A DNA stretch of 64,000 bases from positions 372,001 to 436,000 of the forward strand of contig NZ_JACIJF010000002.1 of the NCBI RefSeq assembly GCF_014199255.1, in the 5' to 3' direction. The notes beneath the pieces are model-generated. The model had not been told where the DNA came from. It made no database searches and saw nothing but the letters and a program-made list of their open reading frames with translations. Below, piece after piece: positions 44,658-52,723 of the stretch (the first letter of the stretch is position 1; each line of letters begins with the position of its first letter). The DNA comes from Sphingomonas xinjiangensis. Its GTDB lineage: Bacteria > Pseudomonadota > Alphaproteobacteria > Sphingomonadales > Sphingomonadaceae. Made by a program: the position numbers and the translations under genes.

Positions 44658-46279
44658 AGGTCCTCGATCCACAGCGCGGCCTCCTTGTCGGTCAGGGTGG
44701 TTTTGCGCAGGCCCAGCGCGATCCGGTAATTGCGCTCGATCTGGTCGGCGGTCAGGTTCTTATACGCCGAATACCAGAAGCGGCTGACCGTCATCGAATG
44801 CCGCGCCCATTGCTTGAACTGGCTGCCATGGCTCGCCCCGTCCTTGACCAGGAAGCGGGTGGGCGGAAAGCCGACGCCCGAACTCCACGCCAGCGTCAGG
44901 CCGGCATGCGCCTTCTCGATGAAGTCATCCAGATAGCTTTCCCAGGTCTGGTCGAAGTTGGAAAAGAACATCAGCCGGCTGCCGTTATTCACCCGCGCCC
45001 AGTGCGCGAAGTGGATCGTGCGCATCGATCCCAGATAGCCGTTGCGGGCGATGATCCGCAGCAGCAGCCCCAGCCCCAGATGCCCGACCCGGATCAGCAC
45101 CGCGCGCAGGATGCCCGGCTTGATCAGCACGATAGATCCCATATGGTTTTGCGGGATCCAGTCCTCGCGCCGCGCCATCGCGCGCAGCATCCTGTCGTCC
45201 ACCGGCGGCGCGTCCTGCGAGGAGTCGCTCCGCTCCAGCACCCGCAGCCAGAACACGATGCCCGCCACCGTGACCGGCAGGCTCACCAGTCCCCAGGCCA
45301 GCCATTCCAGCGTATCGCGCCACGCTGACTCGCCGCCGCGCCCGGTCAGCAGCATCGTCACCGGCGTACCGATCGCGCCCACCAGCAGCAGATAGACTAG
45401 CAGGAACAGCGCCAGTGGCAGCAATTGCTTGAAGAACAGCGTCAGGAAGCTGAACCGCGTCGGCGTCGCCGTACCCGGCAACGCCACGCCAATCCGCTTG
45501 AGCGCCACCGCGAACCCGGCGAACACCACCCCCATCAGGATCAGGTAGCGCGGCCAGGGTATCTCGAAGATCAGGATCAGCCCGGGCAGCGACAGCGCGA
45601 ATACCAGCGCCAGGATAAACCCGGTCAGCCGCGCCCAGTCGCCGACATTCTCGGCAAGCGGGATCCGCGCGGGTGCCTTCTCCCCCAGCCAGCCAAAGCC
45701 CGGCAGCAATGCGGCCCGCAGCCGCGCATGGATATCGCCGGGCGTCATCCGCCGATACGGGTTGGGGCTTGTTCCCGCCGGTCCGGCAAGCTCCACCCGC
45801 GTCGCCTTGAACAGCGCCGCTTCAGCCAGAATGCGGTCGCGCGTCATGCCGCGATTGCCATGATGGTACACGCTCGGCGTCAGGGTTCGCGCTTCCAGAT
45901 ACGGTGCGATCGGCGCGCGCGAGTCCGCGGCGGTGATCGCCTCGAACAGTTCGCCGTCGCGGGTCAGCGGCTGCTTGCAGCAGCGCAGCATGACGCGCAG
46001 GTCCTCGCCGATCGCCGCTTCCAGCTGGCTCCAGAATGGACCCTTCTCGCCGTCGAAATTGGCTTCGATCACGAACAGCGGGTCGTAGTCGAATCCGGGA
46101 AAGACGCTCAGCGACAGGAAATGCAGCGCCGGCACCCGCGTCAGAAAATCGGCGAACGGTCCCACCCCGCCCGACGGGTCGGGGCTGCGCTTGTCGCGCA
46201 GCGCGTCGAGCAGGCTCGATAAATGGTCATAGCTCTCGGGCTTCACCTCGAGTGCCACGGACAGCGTCGTCTGGCGCAT
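44654..46279 (-). CDS. Unrecognised membrane protein of the DyP-P450 operon
   Basis: A 541-residue protein with a soluble N-terminal part (1-205), four to five membrane helices (about 215-345) and a soluble C-terminal part (about 380-541). The soluble parts share an internal similarity: ALHFLSLSVF...EANFDG near 51-77 and IHFAHWARVN...FSNFDQ near 421-444. Each is followed by a helical segment rich in W, L and E. This suggests a duplicated alpha/beta-barrel-like domain on either side of the membrane core. The start has GGAAGGGGGGA five bases upstream. First gene of the operon; overlaps DyP. Function unknown, possibly a substrate channel or membrane anchor for the two heme enzymes. Confidence 0.7.
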   Translation of the reverse strand: MRQTTLSVALEVKPESYDHLSSLLDALRDKRSPDPSGGVGPFADFLTRVPALHFLSLSVFPGFDYDPLFVIEANFDGEKGPFWSQLEAAIGEDLRVMLRCCKQPLTRDGELFEAITAADSRAPIAPYLEARTLTPSVYHHGNRGMTRDRILAEAALFKATRVELAGPAGTSPNPYRRMTPGDIHARLRAALLPGFGWLGEKAPARIPLAENVGDWARLTGFILALVFALSLPGLILIFEIPWPRYLILMGVVFAGFAVALKRIGVALPGTATPTRFSFLTLFFKQLLPLALFLLVYLLLVGAIGTPVTMLLTGRGGESAWRDTLEWLAWGLVSLPVTVAGIVFWLRVLERSDSSQDAPPVDDRMLRAMARREDWIPQNHMGSIVLIKPGILRAVLIRVGHLGLGLLLRIIARNGYLGSMRTIHFAHWARVNNGSRLMFFSNFDQTWESYLDDFIEKAHAGLTLAWSSGVGFPPTRFLVKDGASHGSQFKQWARHSMTVSRFWYSAYKNLTADQIERNYRIALGLRKTTLTDKEAALWIEDL

Positions 46280-46400
46280 GATGTCCCCCCTTCCCGATGG
46301 TCCCCACCATCCGGATCACAGGGACTGTCTCATGCGAAATCCAACAAGAAAAGCACGAAGTTCAAGTTGCGGGCAGATTTGCTCCGAAACGGCCAAAGTT

Positions 46401-46442
46401 GTCGACGCGTCGCCGTCTAGAAAACGGCGTTTCCGCGTCGAC
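46401..46442. other. Long two-part hairpin between the secretion and DyP operons
   Basis: GTCGACGCG (46401-46409) pairs perfectly with CGCGTCGAC (46434-46442). Inside, CGCCGT (46411-46416) pairs with ACGGCG (46424-46429). It lies just beyond the stop of the leftward secretion operon. No T tract follows on either strand, so it may be a processed or protein-bound structure rather than a simple terminator. Confidence 0.6.
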
Positions 46443-46456
46443 AAGATAGTGGCCGA

Positions 46457-47575
46457 TCAGCCAAACCCGCCCTGATCGAACGAGTCGAGCCCAGTATCGA
46501 CCGACAGCAGCGAGTCCGCATCGCTATCGAACCCCAGCAACGGTCCATCCCCGCTCAGGTCCAGGCTGACCAGCGCCGCATCGTCGTCATAGCCGCTGCC
46601 CGACCCGCTGCCGCCCAGGTCGTTCTCCACCTCGAATCCGCCGGTGTTCACTTGGTCATAGCTTGAGCTTGACCCATCACTGCCCGTCTCGGCGGCATGA
46701 TATTCGCTCTGTCCATCCCCCTCCAGGAAGGTGTCCAGGTCGATCGTCAGCTCCGACGAATTGGCCGTATCGCCATCGGCACTTTCGCTGCTGTTCTGCG
46801 TACCCTCGATCGTCAGCCCCGCGACCGAGTCCAGCGTGCCGAGCAGCGAGGCGGACTCGCTGCTGCTGTCACCCTCGCCATTGGCGTCGCTCGAACTGCC
46901 AGTGGCACCCAGCAGGCCATCCAGCCCCAGCTCGGTCGAGAACGTGCCGGTATCCGAACTGCTGCTGCCATCGGCATTCTCGATGTCGGTCGAACTGGTC
47001 CCGCCGGTCACCAGCGCACCCGCCTCGAACCCGCCGACCAGCGCACCGGAATCGCTGCTTGTCTCGCTGCCATTCCCGCCGCTGCTGGCGCCAGCATTGT
47101 TCATCGCCGCCCCGAACATTGCGCCGACGTCCAGCCCACCGGTGAACGAGATCGAGTCCGTGCTCACGCTGCTGCCATCGGCATAGTCGGTGTCGCTCGA
47201 CGAAGATTGCGTACCGAACGCGCCATCGGCATTCACGTCACCCATCGTCGAATTGCCCGAACTGCCCACCGACTGGCCATAGCCACCCGGCTCACCGCCG
47301 GTGGTGATCGAACTGCCCTGGTCGCTCAGCTGATAGCTGGTGCCGGTGTCGAAGCTCAGATCCTGCGCGCTGCTCTCTGACGAAGTGCTCGTCACCGGGT
47401 CGGACGCAGGCTGCGCCGGCGCCGCTTCGGAAGTCGGTTCAGCCGCAGGTGCCGCAGGCGCCGCCGGTTGCGGGCTGCCCTCCAGGGTGCTGGCGCTCAT
47501 CGTACCTTCGGCATTGCCGGGTCCCCCCATCGGCTGGGGTGCCTCGGCGGCGGTTGGTTCAGCGTTCACAGCCAT
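46457..47575 (-). CDS. Ser/Asp/Gly-rich repeat protein of the secretion locus
   Basis: A 372-residue, extremely acidic protein with no Lys, no Arg and no Cys. The N-terminus is Pro/Ala-rich (to about 60). From about 110 it alternates Ser/Asp/Gly-rich tracts with short hydrophobic Gly/Leu tracts: SFTGGLDVGAMFG at 143, GGFEAGALVTG at 181, GLDGLLGATG at 217, LLGTLDSVAGLTIEG at 244, TIDLDTFLEG at 277, GGFEVENDLGG at 312. The spacing is about 30-36. Asp-rich pieces such as DVNADGAFG resemble calcium loops but are not RTX nonapeptides. AAGGAG precedes the start. Last gene of the operon, directly after the HlyD adaptor. Likely a type I secretion substrate; no family recognised. Confidence 0.65.
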   Translation of the reverse strand: MAVNAEPTAAEAPQPMGGPGNAEGTMSASTLEGSPQPAAPAAPAAEPTSEAAPAQPASDPVTSTSSESSAQDLSFDTGTSYQLSDQGSSITTGGEPGGYGQSVGSSGNSTMGDVNADGAFGTQSSSSDTDYADGSSVSTDSISFTGGLDVGAMFGAAMNNAGASSGGNGSETSSDSGALVGGFEAGALVTGGTSSTDIENADGSSSSDTGTFSTELGLDGLLGATGSSSDANGEGDSSSESASLLGTLDSVAGLTIEGTQNSSESADGDTANSSELTIDLDTFLEGDGQSEYHAAETGSDGSSSSYDQVNTGGFEVENDLGGSGSGSGYDDDAALVSLDLSGDGPLLGFDSDADSLLSVDTGLDSFDQGGFG

Positions 47576-47611
47576 TGTCCATGCTCCTTGTACATTCTGT
47601 CCGCGGGGCGA

Positions 47612-48955
47612 TTATTCCTCGCGGAAGCTCTTGCTCATCGCGTCGCTGAACGGGGAGAACAGATAGTCCAGCAGCGTGCGGTCGTGCGTCTTGATGTTCA
47701 CGCTCGCCGGGATGCCAGGCTGCAACTCCACGCCCGCCTTTTGCAGGATCGCCGGATTATCGAGCGTGATCTGCGCCTTGTAATATCCAGCGCCGCCCCC
47801 TTCGCTGCCGACCCGCGCCGGCGACAGCGTCACCACGCGTCCGGTGAAGGTGCTCTGTCCATGCGGATTGACGGTCGAGAACCGCACGGTCGCTTCCTGG
47901 CCCAGTCGCACATCGTCGATATCGTCAGGCGCGATCTGCACGTCGACGATCATCGCGCGGCCATTGGGCACGATCTCCATCAGCGTCTTGCCGCCGCTGA
48001 TCACCATGCCCGCGCCGACATCCGCTACGCCAGACACCCGGCCAGCGACCGGGGCGCGCATCACGTCCAGGTCGGCATAATAACGCGTGACGTCGAGCTG
48101 CGGGCTCACCTGCGCCAGCTGGTCCTGTACGGACTTCAGCTCTGACACGGTGCTCATCTGCTGCCCATCGGTGGTCTTGCGCAGGCTCAGTTCGGCCTCG
48201 CGCACCGCAGCCTGGCTCGCGGCGACATCGGCTTCGAGCTGCGCCTCGTTCCGCTCTAGTGAGCGGATGGTCGTTTTGCGCGCAAAGCCCTTGGCAAACA
48301 GCATGCGGTAATCGGCCAACTCGTCCCGGATCAGCGCCAGCTGCTGCGCGGAAGCCGCAGCCCGCGCACGCGCCGACGCCACTTGCGACGTCGAAATGTC
48401 CTCATCGGCGCTCAGCAGCGACCGATGCTTGTCGAACATCGCCCGCTGGGCGGTCATGGCGTCGCGTACCGCCGGCTCGTTCCAGCGTGCCGTCAGGTCC
48501 GCGGGGAAGGTCAGCGTCGCCCGGCCATCGCGCTCGGCCAGCAGCCGCGCCTCGGTGGCCCGCAGCGCGTCACGCCGCGCCTGCGCCTGCTTTAACTGGG
48601 CGCCCGACTTGACGCCGTTCAGCCGCACCAGCGGCTGGCCGGCGTTCACCATCTGCCCCTCGTGCACCAGCATCTCGCCGACGATGCCCGAAGACGCAGG
48701 CTGGATCACCACCTTCGACCCGCTCACCGAAACCTCACCGCTGGCCACTGCCGCGCCCGAAATCGGCACAAACGCCGCGAACAGCAGGAACAGGCCCAGG
48801 AACACCGCCGCGCCGATCAGGCCGAAGCGGATCGCGCTGCCCGCATCATCCAGCGGGCGCACGTCCAGCCGCCGCATGCGGCGTTCGATCAGCCGGCGCG
48901 GCAGAGGCAGTGACGCACCGCTCGGGCCGCCGAAATGGGGGAATTCCAGCTTCAT
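47612..48955 (-). CDS. HlyD-family type I secretion adaptor
   Basis: A 447-residue periplasmic adaptor that bridges the ABC transporter to an outer-membrane channel. A cytoplasmic N-terminus of about 40 residues is followed by one membrane helix (about 45-67). A split lipoyl-like domain (IQPASSGIVGEMLVHEGQ, resuming at APVAGRVSGVADVGAGM) encloses a long coiled coil (about 115-270). A beta-barrel C-terminal part has VVTLSPARVG and GIPASVNIKTHDRTLLDYL. It matches the PrtE/HlyD type. The start overlaps the ABC transporter stop (ATGA). Confidence 0.93.
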   Translation of the reverse strand: MKLEFPHFGGPSGASLPLPRRLIERRMRRLDVRPLDDAGSAIRFGLIGAAVFLGLFLLFAAFVPISGAAVASGEVSVSGSKVVIQPASSGIVGEMLVHEGQMVNAGQPLVRLNGVKSGAQLKQAQARRDALRATEARLLAERDGRATLTFPADLTARWNEPAVRDAMTAQRAMFDKHRSLLSADEDISTSQVASARARAAASAQQLALIRDELADYRMLFAKGFARKTTIRSLERNEAQLEADVAASQAAVREAELSLRKTTDGQQMSTVSELKSVQDQLAQVSPQLDVTRYYADLDVMRAPVAGRVSGVADVGAGMVISGGKTLMEIVPNGRAMIVDVQIAPDDIDDVRLGQEATVRFSTVNPHGQSTFTGRVVTLSPARVGSEGGGAGYYKAQITLDNPAILQKAGVELQPGIPASVNIKTHDRTLLDYLFSPFSDAMSKSFREE

Positions 48956-50781
48956 GGTTCGGAGACCTCCACCACGGGTTCGCGCGACACGGAGCGAACG
49001 ATTTCGGTGCGCACCTTGCGGAACACCCGCGCCCGCGGCCCGTCGAGCTGCATCTCGCCATTGTTGAGCACGATGACTCGGTCGACATGGGCGATCGGAT
49101 TGAGGCGGTGCGCGATCAATACAATCGTCGAGCCTTCATCCTTCAGCGTCTGGAGCGCGGCGGCCAGCGCCTCCTCCCCTTCGGCGTCCAGATGCGCGTT
49201 GGGTTCGTCGAGCACCAGCAGACGCGGCGATCCGAACATCGCCCGTGCCAACCCGATCCGCTGGCGCTGCCCGCCCGACAATCCGCCGCCGCCGGCACCC
49301 AGCTCGGTTTCATAGCCCTCGGGCAACGCCATGATCATGTCATGGACATTCGCGCGCTGCGCCGCCTTGATAACTTCCTCATCCGGCGCATCGGTGAAGC
49401 GCGCGATGTTTTCGCGGATCGTGCCGGGGAACAGGCCTACCGTCTGCGACAGATAGCCGACATAGCGCGACAGATTCTCGGCGGTCCAATGCCGCCCTTC
49501 CACGCCGCCCAGCAAAACCTTGCCCTTGGTCGGGTCCGTGGCGGTCACCATCAGCTGTGCCAGGCACGATTTGCCCGCGCCCGAAGGGCCGACAATGCCG
49601 ATCGCCTCGCCCGCGACGATCTCCAGGTTGATGTTCTTGAGCGACGGGCGCTTGGCGCCTGGGGGAACGAACGTCATATCGCGGATCGAGATATCAACGT
49701 CGCGGTCGGGCAATTTCATGCGCGTCGCTGGCGGCGGCGTCAGCTGCAATGCCTTCTGCACGCGCCGCCCTGCCTGAATGGCATTGGCGATCGTGCGCCA
49801 ACCAGACACCGCGACTTCCAGCGGCGCGAGGCCTCGTCCGAGCAGCATGTTCGCTGCAAAGATGCTCGCCGGCAGGATCGATCCCTCGATCACCAGATAG
49901 CCACCGATGCCGATCATCGAGCTTTGCAGCACGAGCCGCAGGAACCGGATCGAGGATGCGAAGTCGGCATTGCGGTCGCTGCCCTCGGCCTGGCGCCGCA
50001 TCATCGTGTCGCGATCGACGTGCCACCGCACGGCAAGGCGGTCGGCCATGCCCATGCCGCGCACCGGTCCGGCGTGCCGCGCTACCGCGTCGGTGAACAG
50101 ATAGCTGCTATTCGCGGCCTCGCTGGCGATCTTGGAGCTCTCGCGCGTCGCCCGGTCGTTCCAGAAGGCCATCGCCATCAGCGTCAGCGCGCCGGCGATC
50201 GCCACCCCGCCCAGCAGCGGATGGATGATGAACAGCACCAGCAGGAACAGCGGCATCCAGGGCACGTCGAAGAAGAACTGCGCGCCCTGCCCCGCCAGGG
50301 CCGAACGGAAAGCGTCCAGATCGCGCAGCGTCTGCGCGTTGCGCATCGCCGCGCCCGCCTTGGGCGCCCCGTCGATCGTCGCTTGGAACACCCGGTGCGC
50401 CAGGATGCGGTCCAGCCGCGCGGCGGCACGGATCAGGATGCGCGCGCGCACCGCGTCGAACACCGCCATGGTGCCGAGTGCCAGCAACAGCGCAAAGCTC
50501 ATCGCCACCAGCGTGGTCACGCTACCGCTCGGGATCACCCGCTGATAGATCTGGATGAGGTAGATGGGCGAGGCGAGGAACAACAGGTTCACGCCGCCTG
50601 AGAAGATCCCGGCGGCAATCAGCAGCTTCTTACACTGGCCCAGCGCCGAGGCGAACTCGTCGCCCTGCTTCAGCTCGGCCGAACGCATCGCGCTATCGAG
50701 CGCGATGACCTCGGCGGCCGCTTCGTCGAGACGTTCCTTATATCCTTGCGCTTCAGCCGGTGTGGTTGGTTCTGTTTTCAT
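48952..50781 (-). CDS. Type I secretion ABC transporter (PrtD-like)
   Basis: A 609-residue exporter with a fused membrane domain (about 50-320, six helices) and ATPase. Motifs are Walker A GPSGAGKSC, signature LSGGQRQRIGLARAM, Walker B LLVLDEPNAHLD and switch IAHRL. The N-terminus lacks a C39 peptidase or C39-like domain, as in PrtD-type transporters of proteases and RTX proteins. ATG 50781 lies 7 bases after the upstream repeat-protein gene, and the adaptor follows with an overlap, so substrate and exporter genes are cotranscribed. No TolC-like gene is in the window. Confidence 0.93.
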   Translation of the reverse strand: MKTEPTTPAEAQGYKERLDEAAAEVIALDSAMRSAELKQGDEFASALGQCKKLLIAAGIFSGGVNLLFLASPIYLIQIYQRVIPSGSVTTLVAMSFALLLALGTMAVFDAVRARILIRAAARLDRILAHRVFQATIDGAPKAGAAMRNAQTLRDLDAFRSALAGQGAQFFFDVPWMPLFLLVLFIIHPLLGGVAIAGALTLMAMAFWNDRATRESSKIASEAANSSYLFTDAVARHAGPVRGMGMADRLAVRWHVDRDTMMRRQAEGSDRNADFASSIRFLRLVLQSSMIGIGGYLVIEGSILPASIFAANMLLGRGLAPLEVAVSGWRTIANAIQAGRRVQKALQLTPPPATRMKLPDRDVDISIRDMTFVPPGAKRPSLKNINLEIVAGEAIGIVGPSGAGKSCLAQLMVTATDPTKGKVLLGGVEGRHWTAENLSRYVGYLSQTVGLFPGTIRENIARFTDAPDEEVIKAAQRANVHDMIMALPEGYETELGAGGGGLSGGQRQRIGLARAMFGSPRLLVLDEPNAHLDAEGEEALAAALQTLKDEGSTIVLIAHRLNPIAHVDRVIVLNNGEMQLDGPRARVFRKVRTEIVRSVSREPVVEVSEP

Positions 50782-50788
50782 GCGCGCC

Positions 50789-52114
50789 TCACAGGCCGAA
50801 CGGATGGTGATCGGACCCGCCATCGGTTCCGCTTGGATCGTCGTGATGGCCGCCGAGCAGGGCGTGGTCGCCATCGTCAGCGGCGAGCAGATCGAGCACG
50901 CCAAAGCCCGGATCCCCCGCAGGCTCCGGAGACGGCACCTCCGCGGGTTGAAGGTCGAACATGTCGGCTACCGAGACCAGACTCACCAGCGTGGCTACGC
51001 CGGCGTCGGGGTCGCTTCCGACCACGCCTTCAAGCGTATCACCGACGGCCCCGACAGTCGCCGACACGGCGTCGCCCACGGTCTCGACGATCGGCGAAAC
51101 CACGCCCTGGGCGATCGCCGCTGGCGCCGATGCCAGCGCTTCCAGCGGCTCGGCCGCCGCAGTGACGACTGGTGCAACCACGTCGCCGGCAACCGCATCA
51201 CTCGCCGCGCCGACGCCGTCCTCCACGCCACCAACAAGGCCAAGGGCAGGAGCGACCAACGTATCGGAAATGGGCGCGGGCACCAGCGCCTCGGTCACCG
51301 TGGCGGCGGCATTCAGCACTGGGTCGATAACGGCGTCGCTTACCGAAGCCGGCGTTTCGCCAATCTGCTCCACCAGCGCCGCAGCACCGTCCAGGGCCGG
51401 GATGACGGCCGCCTCCGCGATAGCGGCCGGCACCTGTGCCAGTCCTTCGGCCAGATCGGCCGCGGTGTCGAGCGTCGGGACCACCACGCCGTTGGCGAGC
51501 GCCGGAGCGGCTTCCGCCAGGCCGCCGACGATTGCCGCAGGCGCCTGCACCAGACCTTGGACAAGACCGTTTCCGGCTTCCAGAGTCGGTGCAACCACCC
51601 CAGTCACTGCTGCGGAAGCGAGGTGTGACACGCCGCCGCCAGACGAACTGGAGACCGGCCCCGCCGGCTCGGCAGCTTGGCCGTTCACGGGCGGCAGCGG
51701 GGCGGTCGATCCGCTGCCGCTAGGCTGTGGCACCGCGTCGCCCGATAGTGCTGAGGGGGAAAAAGGCTGTGCGCCAGCAGCCCCGGCTTGGGGCGCCACG
51801 TCAGGGGCAGCAGGCTGGAATGCCGTCGCCGGGGAAGAAATCAGAAAAGATGCAGGAGCGCCCGCGCCGGCGATGGCTGCGTCGCCTGGCACTGCATCGG
51901 CAAGGGATTGCGGCTGCAAGGCTGGCGCACTGGACGGTGCAGTCGGCATGCTGCCGCCGACAGCGCCCGCGCCTGACAGCGAAACAGCGTCGTCCGGACG
52001 CGCCTCGCGAATGACAAAGCCATCGTCGCTCTGCCCGCCATACAGGCTCAGGTCGCCCGTCGAGCTACCAAGCAGGCGGTTCTCTGGATTGAACAGGATG
52101 GGATCGTCAGCCAC
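50789..52114 (-). CDS. Ala/Val/Pro-rich protein with tandem 26-residue repeats
   Basis: A 441-residue acidic protein encoded just before the exporter. The N-terminus (1-40) is mixed and contains ILFNPENRLLGSSTGDLSLY. Residues 50-165 are a Pro/Ala/Ser linker. From about 171 to 366 are seven units of the type V-V-x-P-x-L-(D/E)-x-A-x-x-L-x-x-x-L-x-x-x-P-A-x-I-x. The marker prolines lie at 176, 213, 239, 265, 289, 315 and 341, mostly 26 apart. The C-terminus is Asp/Gly/His-rich (DDGDHALLGGHHDD), ending PFGL, possibly a secretion signal or metal site. No signal peptide. Probably a secreted surface protein of a family I do not recognise. It is 83 bases downstream of the 88-residue gene. Confidence 0.65.
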   Translation of the reverse strand: MADDPILFNPENRLLGSSTGDLSLYGGQSDDGFVIREARPDDAVSLSGAGAVGGSMPTAPSSAPALQPQSLADAVPGDAAIAGAGAPASFLISSPATAFQPAAPDVAPQAGAAGAQPFSPSALSGDAVPQPSGSGSTAPLPPVNGQAAEPAGPVSSSSGGGVSHLASAAVTGVVAPTLEAGNGLVQGLVQAPAAIVGGLAEAAPALANGVVVPTLDTAADLAEGLAQVPAAIAEAAVIPALDGAAALVEQIGETPASVSDAVIDPVLNAAATVTEALVPAPISDTLVAPALGLVGGVEDGVGAASDAVAGDVVAPVVTAAAEPLEALASAPAAIAQGVVSPIVETVGDAVSATVGAVGDTLEGVVGSDPDAGVATLVSLVSVADMFDLQPAEVPSPEPAGDPGFGVLDLLAADDGDHALLGGHHDDPSGTDGGSDHHPFGL

Positions 52115-52197
52115 GCGAACCTACCGCCTCCTTTGTTCTTGAAACGAAAAAGGCGGGCCGATGTTTCGACCCGCCCTTTCCATCGCTTCGCGCCGGA

Positions 52198-52464
52198 TTA
52201 CTGATCCGAGGTCGAGTCGCTCGAGGACGAGAAGTTGTCGGTGATGCCGTGGAGCAGACCGTCGGTGCTCGTGTCGAGGCCGAGCGAGTTGTCGGTCGAG
52301 TTCGCTTCGACATTGCCGCCTTCGTCAGCCGAATAGCTGTCGGACGAAGACGAAGCGTCCAAGCCGACCGTGCTGGTCAGATCGCCCATGAAATCGCTGC
52401 TGTTGCTCGAGCTATCGCTCGAAGAGCTGTCGTCGCTGCTGAAGATATCGCTGAGGGGACCCAT
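52198..52464 (-). CDS. 88-residue Ser/Asp-rich protein heading the secretion operon
   Basis: A very acidic protein with no Lys, Arg or Cys, made almost wholly of Ser/Asp/Asn/Gly tracts. Two hydrophobic patches are present: FMGDLTSTVGLDA (about 25-37) and LGLDTSTDGLLHGITDNF (about 61-78). This is the same alternation as in the 372-residue protein at the other end of the operon, making it a short paralogue. AGGAGA lies six bases before ATG 52464. It is likely an abundant small exported protein or a regulator of substrate assembly. Unknown family. Confidence 0.65.
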   Translation of the reverse strand: MGPLSDIFSSDDSSSSDSSSNSSDFMGDLTSTVGLDASSSSDSYSADEGGNVEANSTDNSLGLDTSTDGLLHGITDNFSSSSDSTSDQ

Positions 52465-52524
52465 GGAACTTCTCCTAGATATTTGGCGGTTTTACTTGCC
52501 GCGCTCTCTGGAACGCGATGATAA

Positions 52525-52550
52525 AACCGGCCACTGCGATGATACGTTCC
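52525..52550 (-). promoter_or_regulatory. Candidate EcfG-type promoter of the secretion operon
   Basis: On the minus strand GGAAC (52550-52546) is followed after 17 bases by GGTT (52528-52525), one base off the alphaproteobacterial general-stress consensus GGAAC-N16/17-CGTT. It lies about 60 bases before the 88-residue gene. This 260-base gap is AT-richer than its surroundings. Confidence 0.4.
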
Positions 52551-52723
52551 ACTCCCTTTCTTCGCCGATCAGCACGATAATCCGATATTTCCTCCTCAAT
52601 CTCAGCCTGCGTTCGCGTAACGATCGGCGTAAAACTGCGGTTTACTGCAGGTCGACCAACTTCGGTTAGTTTCTCTGCTGAGACTTTAGCGCACCCCATT
52701 GCATTGCACGGGCACGCCAAAAA

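Noticed and set aside
46457..47575. RTX toxin or adhesin identity for the Ser/Asp-rich protein
   Set aside because: Asp-rich pieces occur, but there is no GGxGxDxUx nonapeptide array and no known C-terminal RTX target domain.
48910..50601. A 563-codon plus-strand frame opposite the type I exporter
   Set aside because: The exporter motifs on the minus strand are unmistakable; the plus frame is rich in R, H and Q without motifs.
50961..52142. A 393-codon plus-strand frame opposite the 441-residue repeat protein
   Set aside because: Both strands are open because of the repeat composition. Operon order, spacing and the adjoining exporter favour the minus strand, and the plus frame has no ribosome site.
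52475..52720. Possible 60-80 residue gene before the 88-residue gene, containing a hydrophobic stretch
   Set aside because: Codon use does not fit the genome, no ribosome site was found, and the segment overlaps the candidate promoter.
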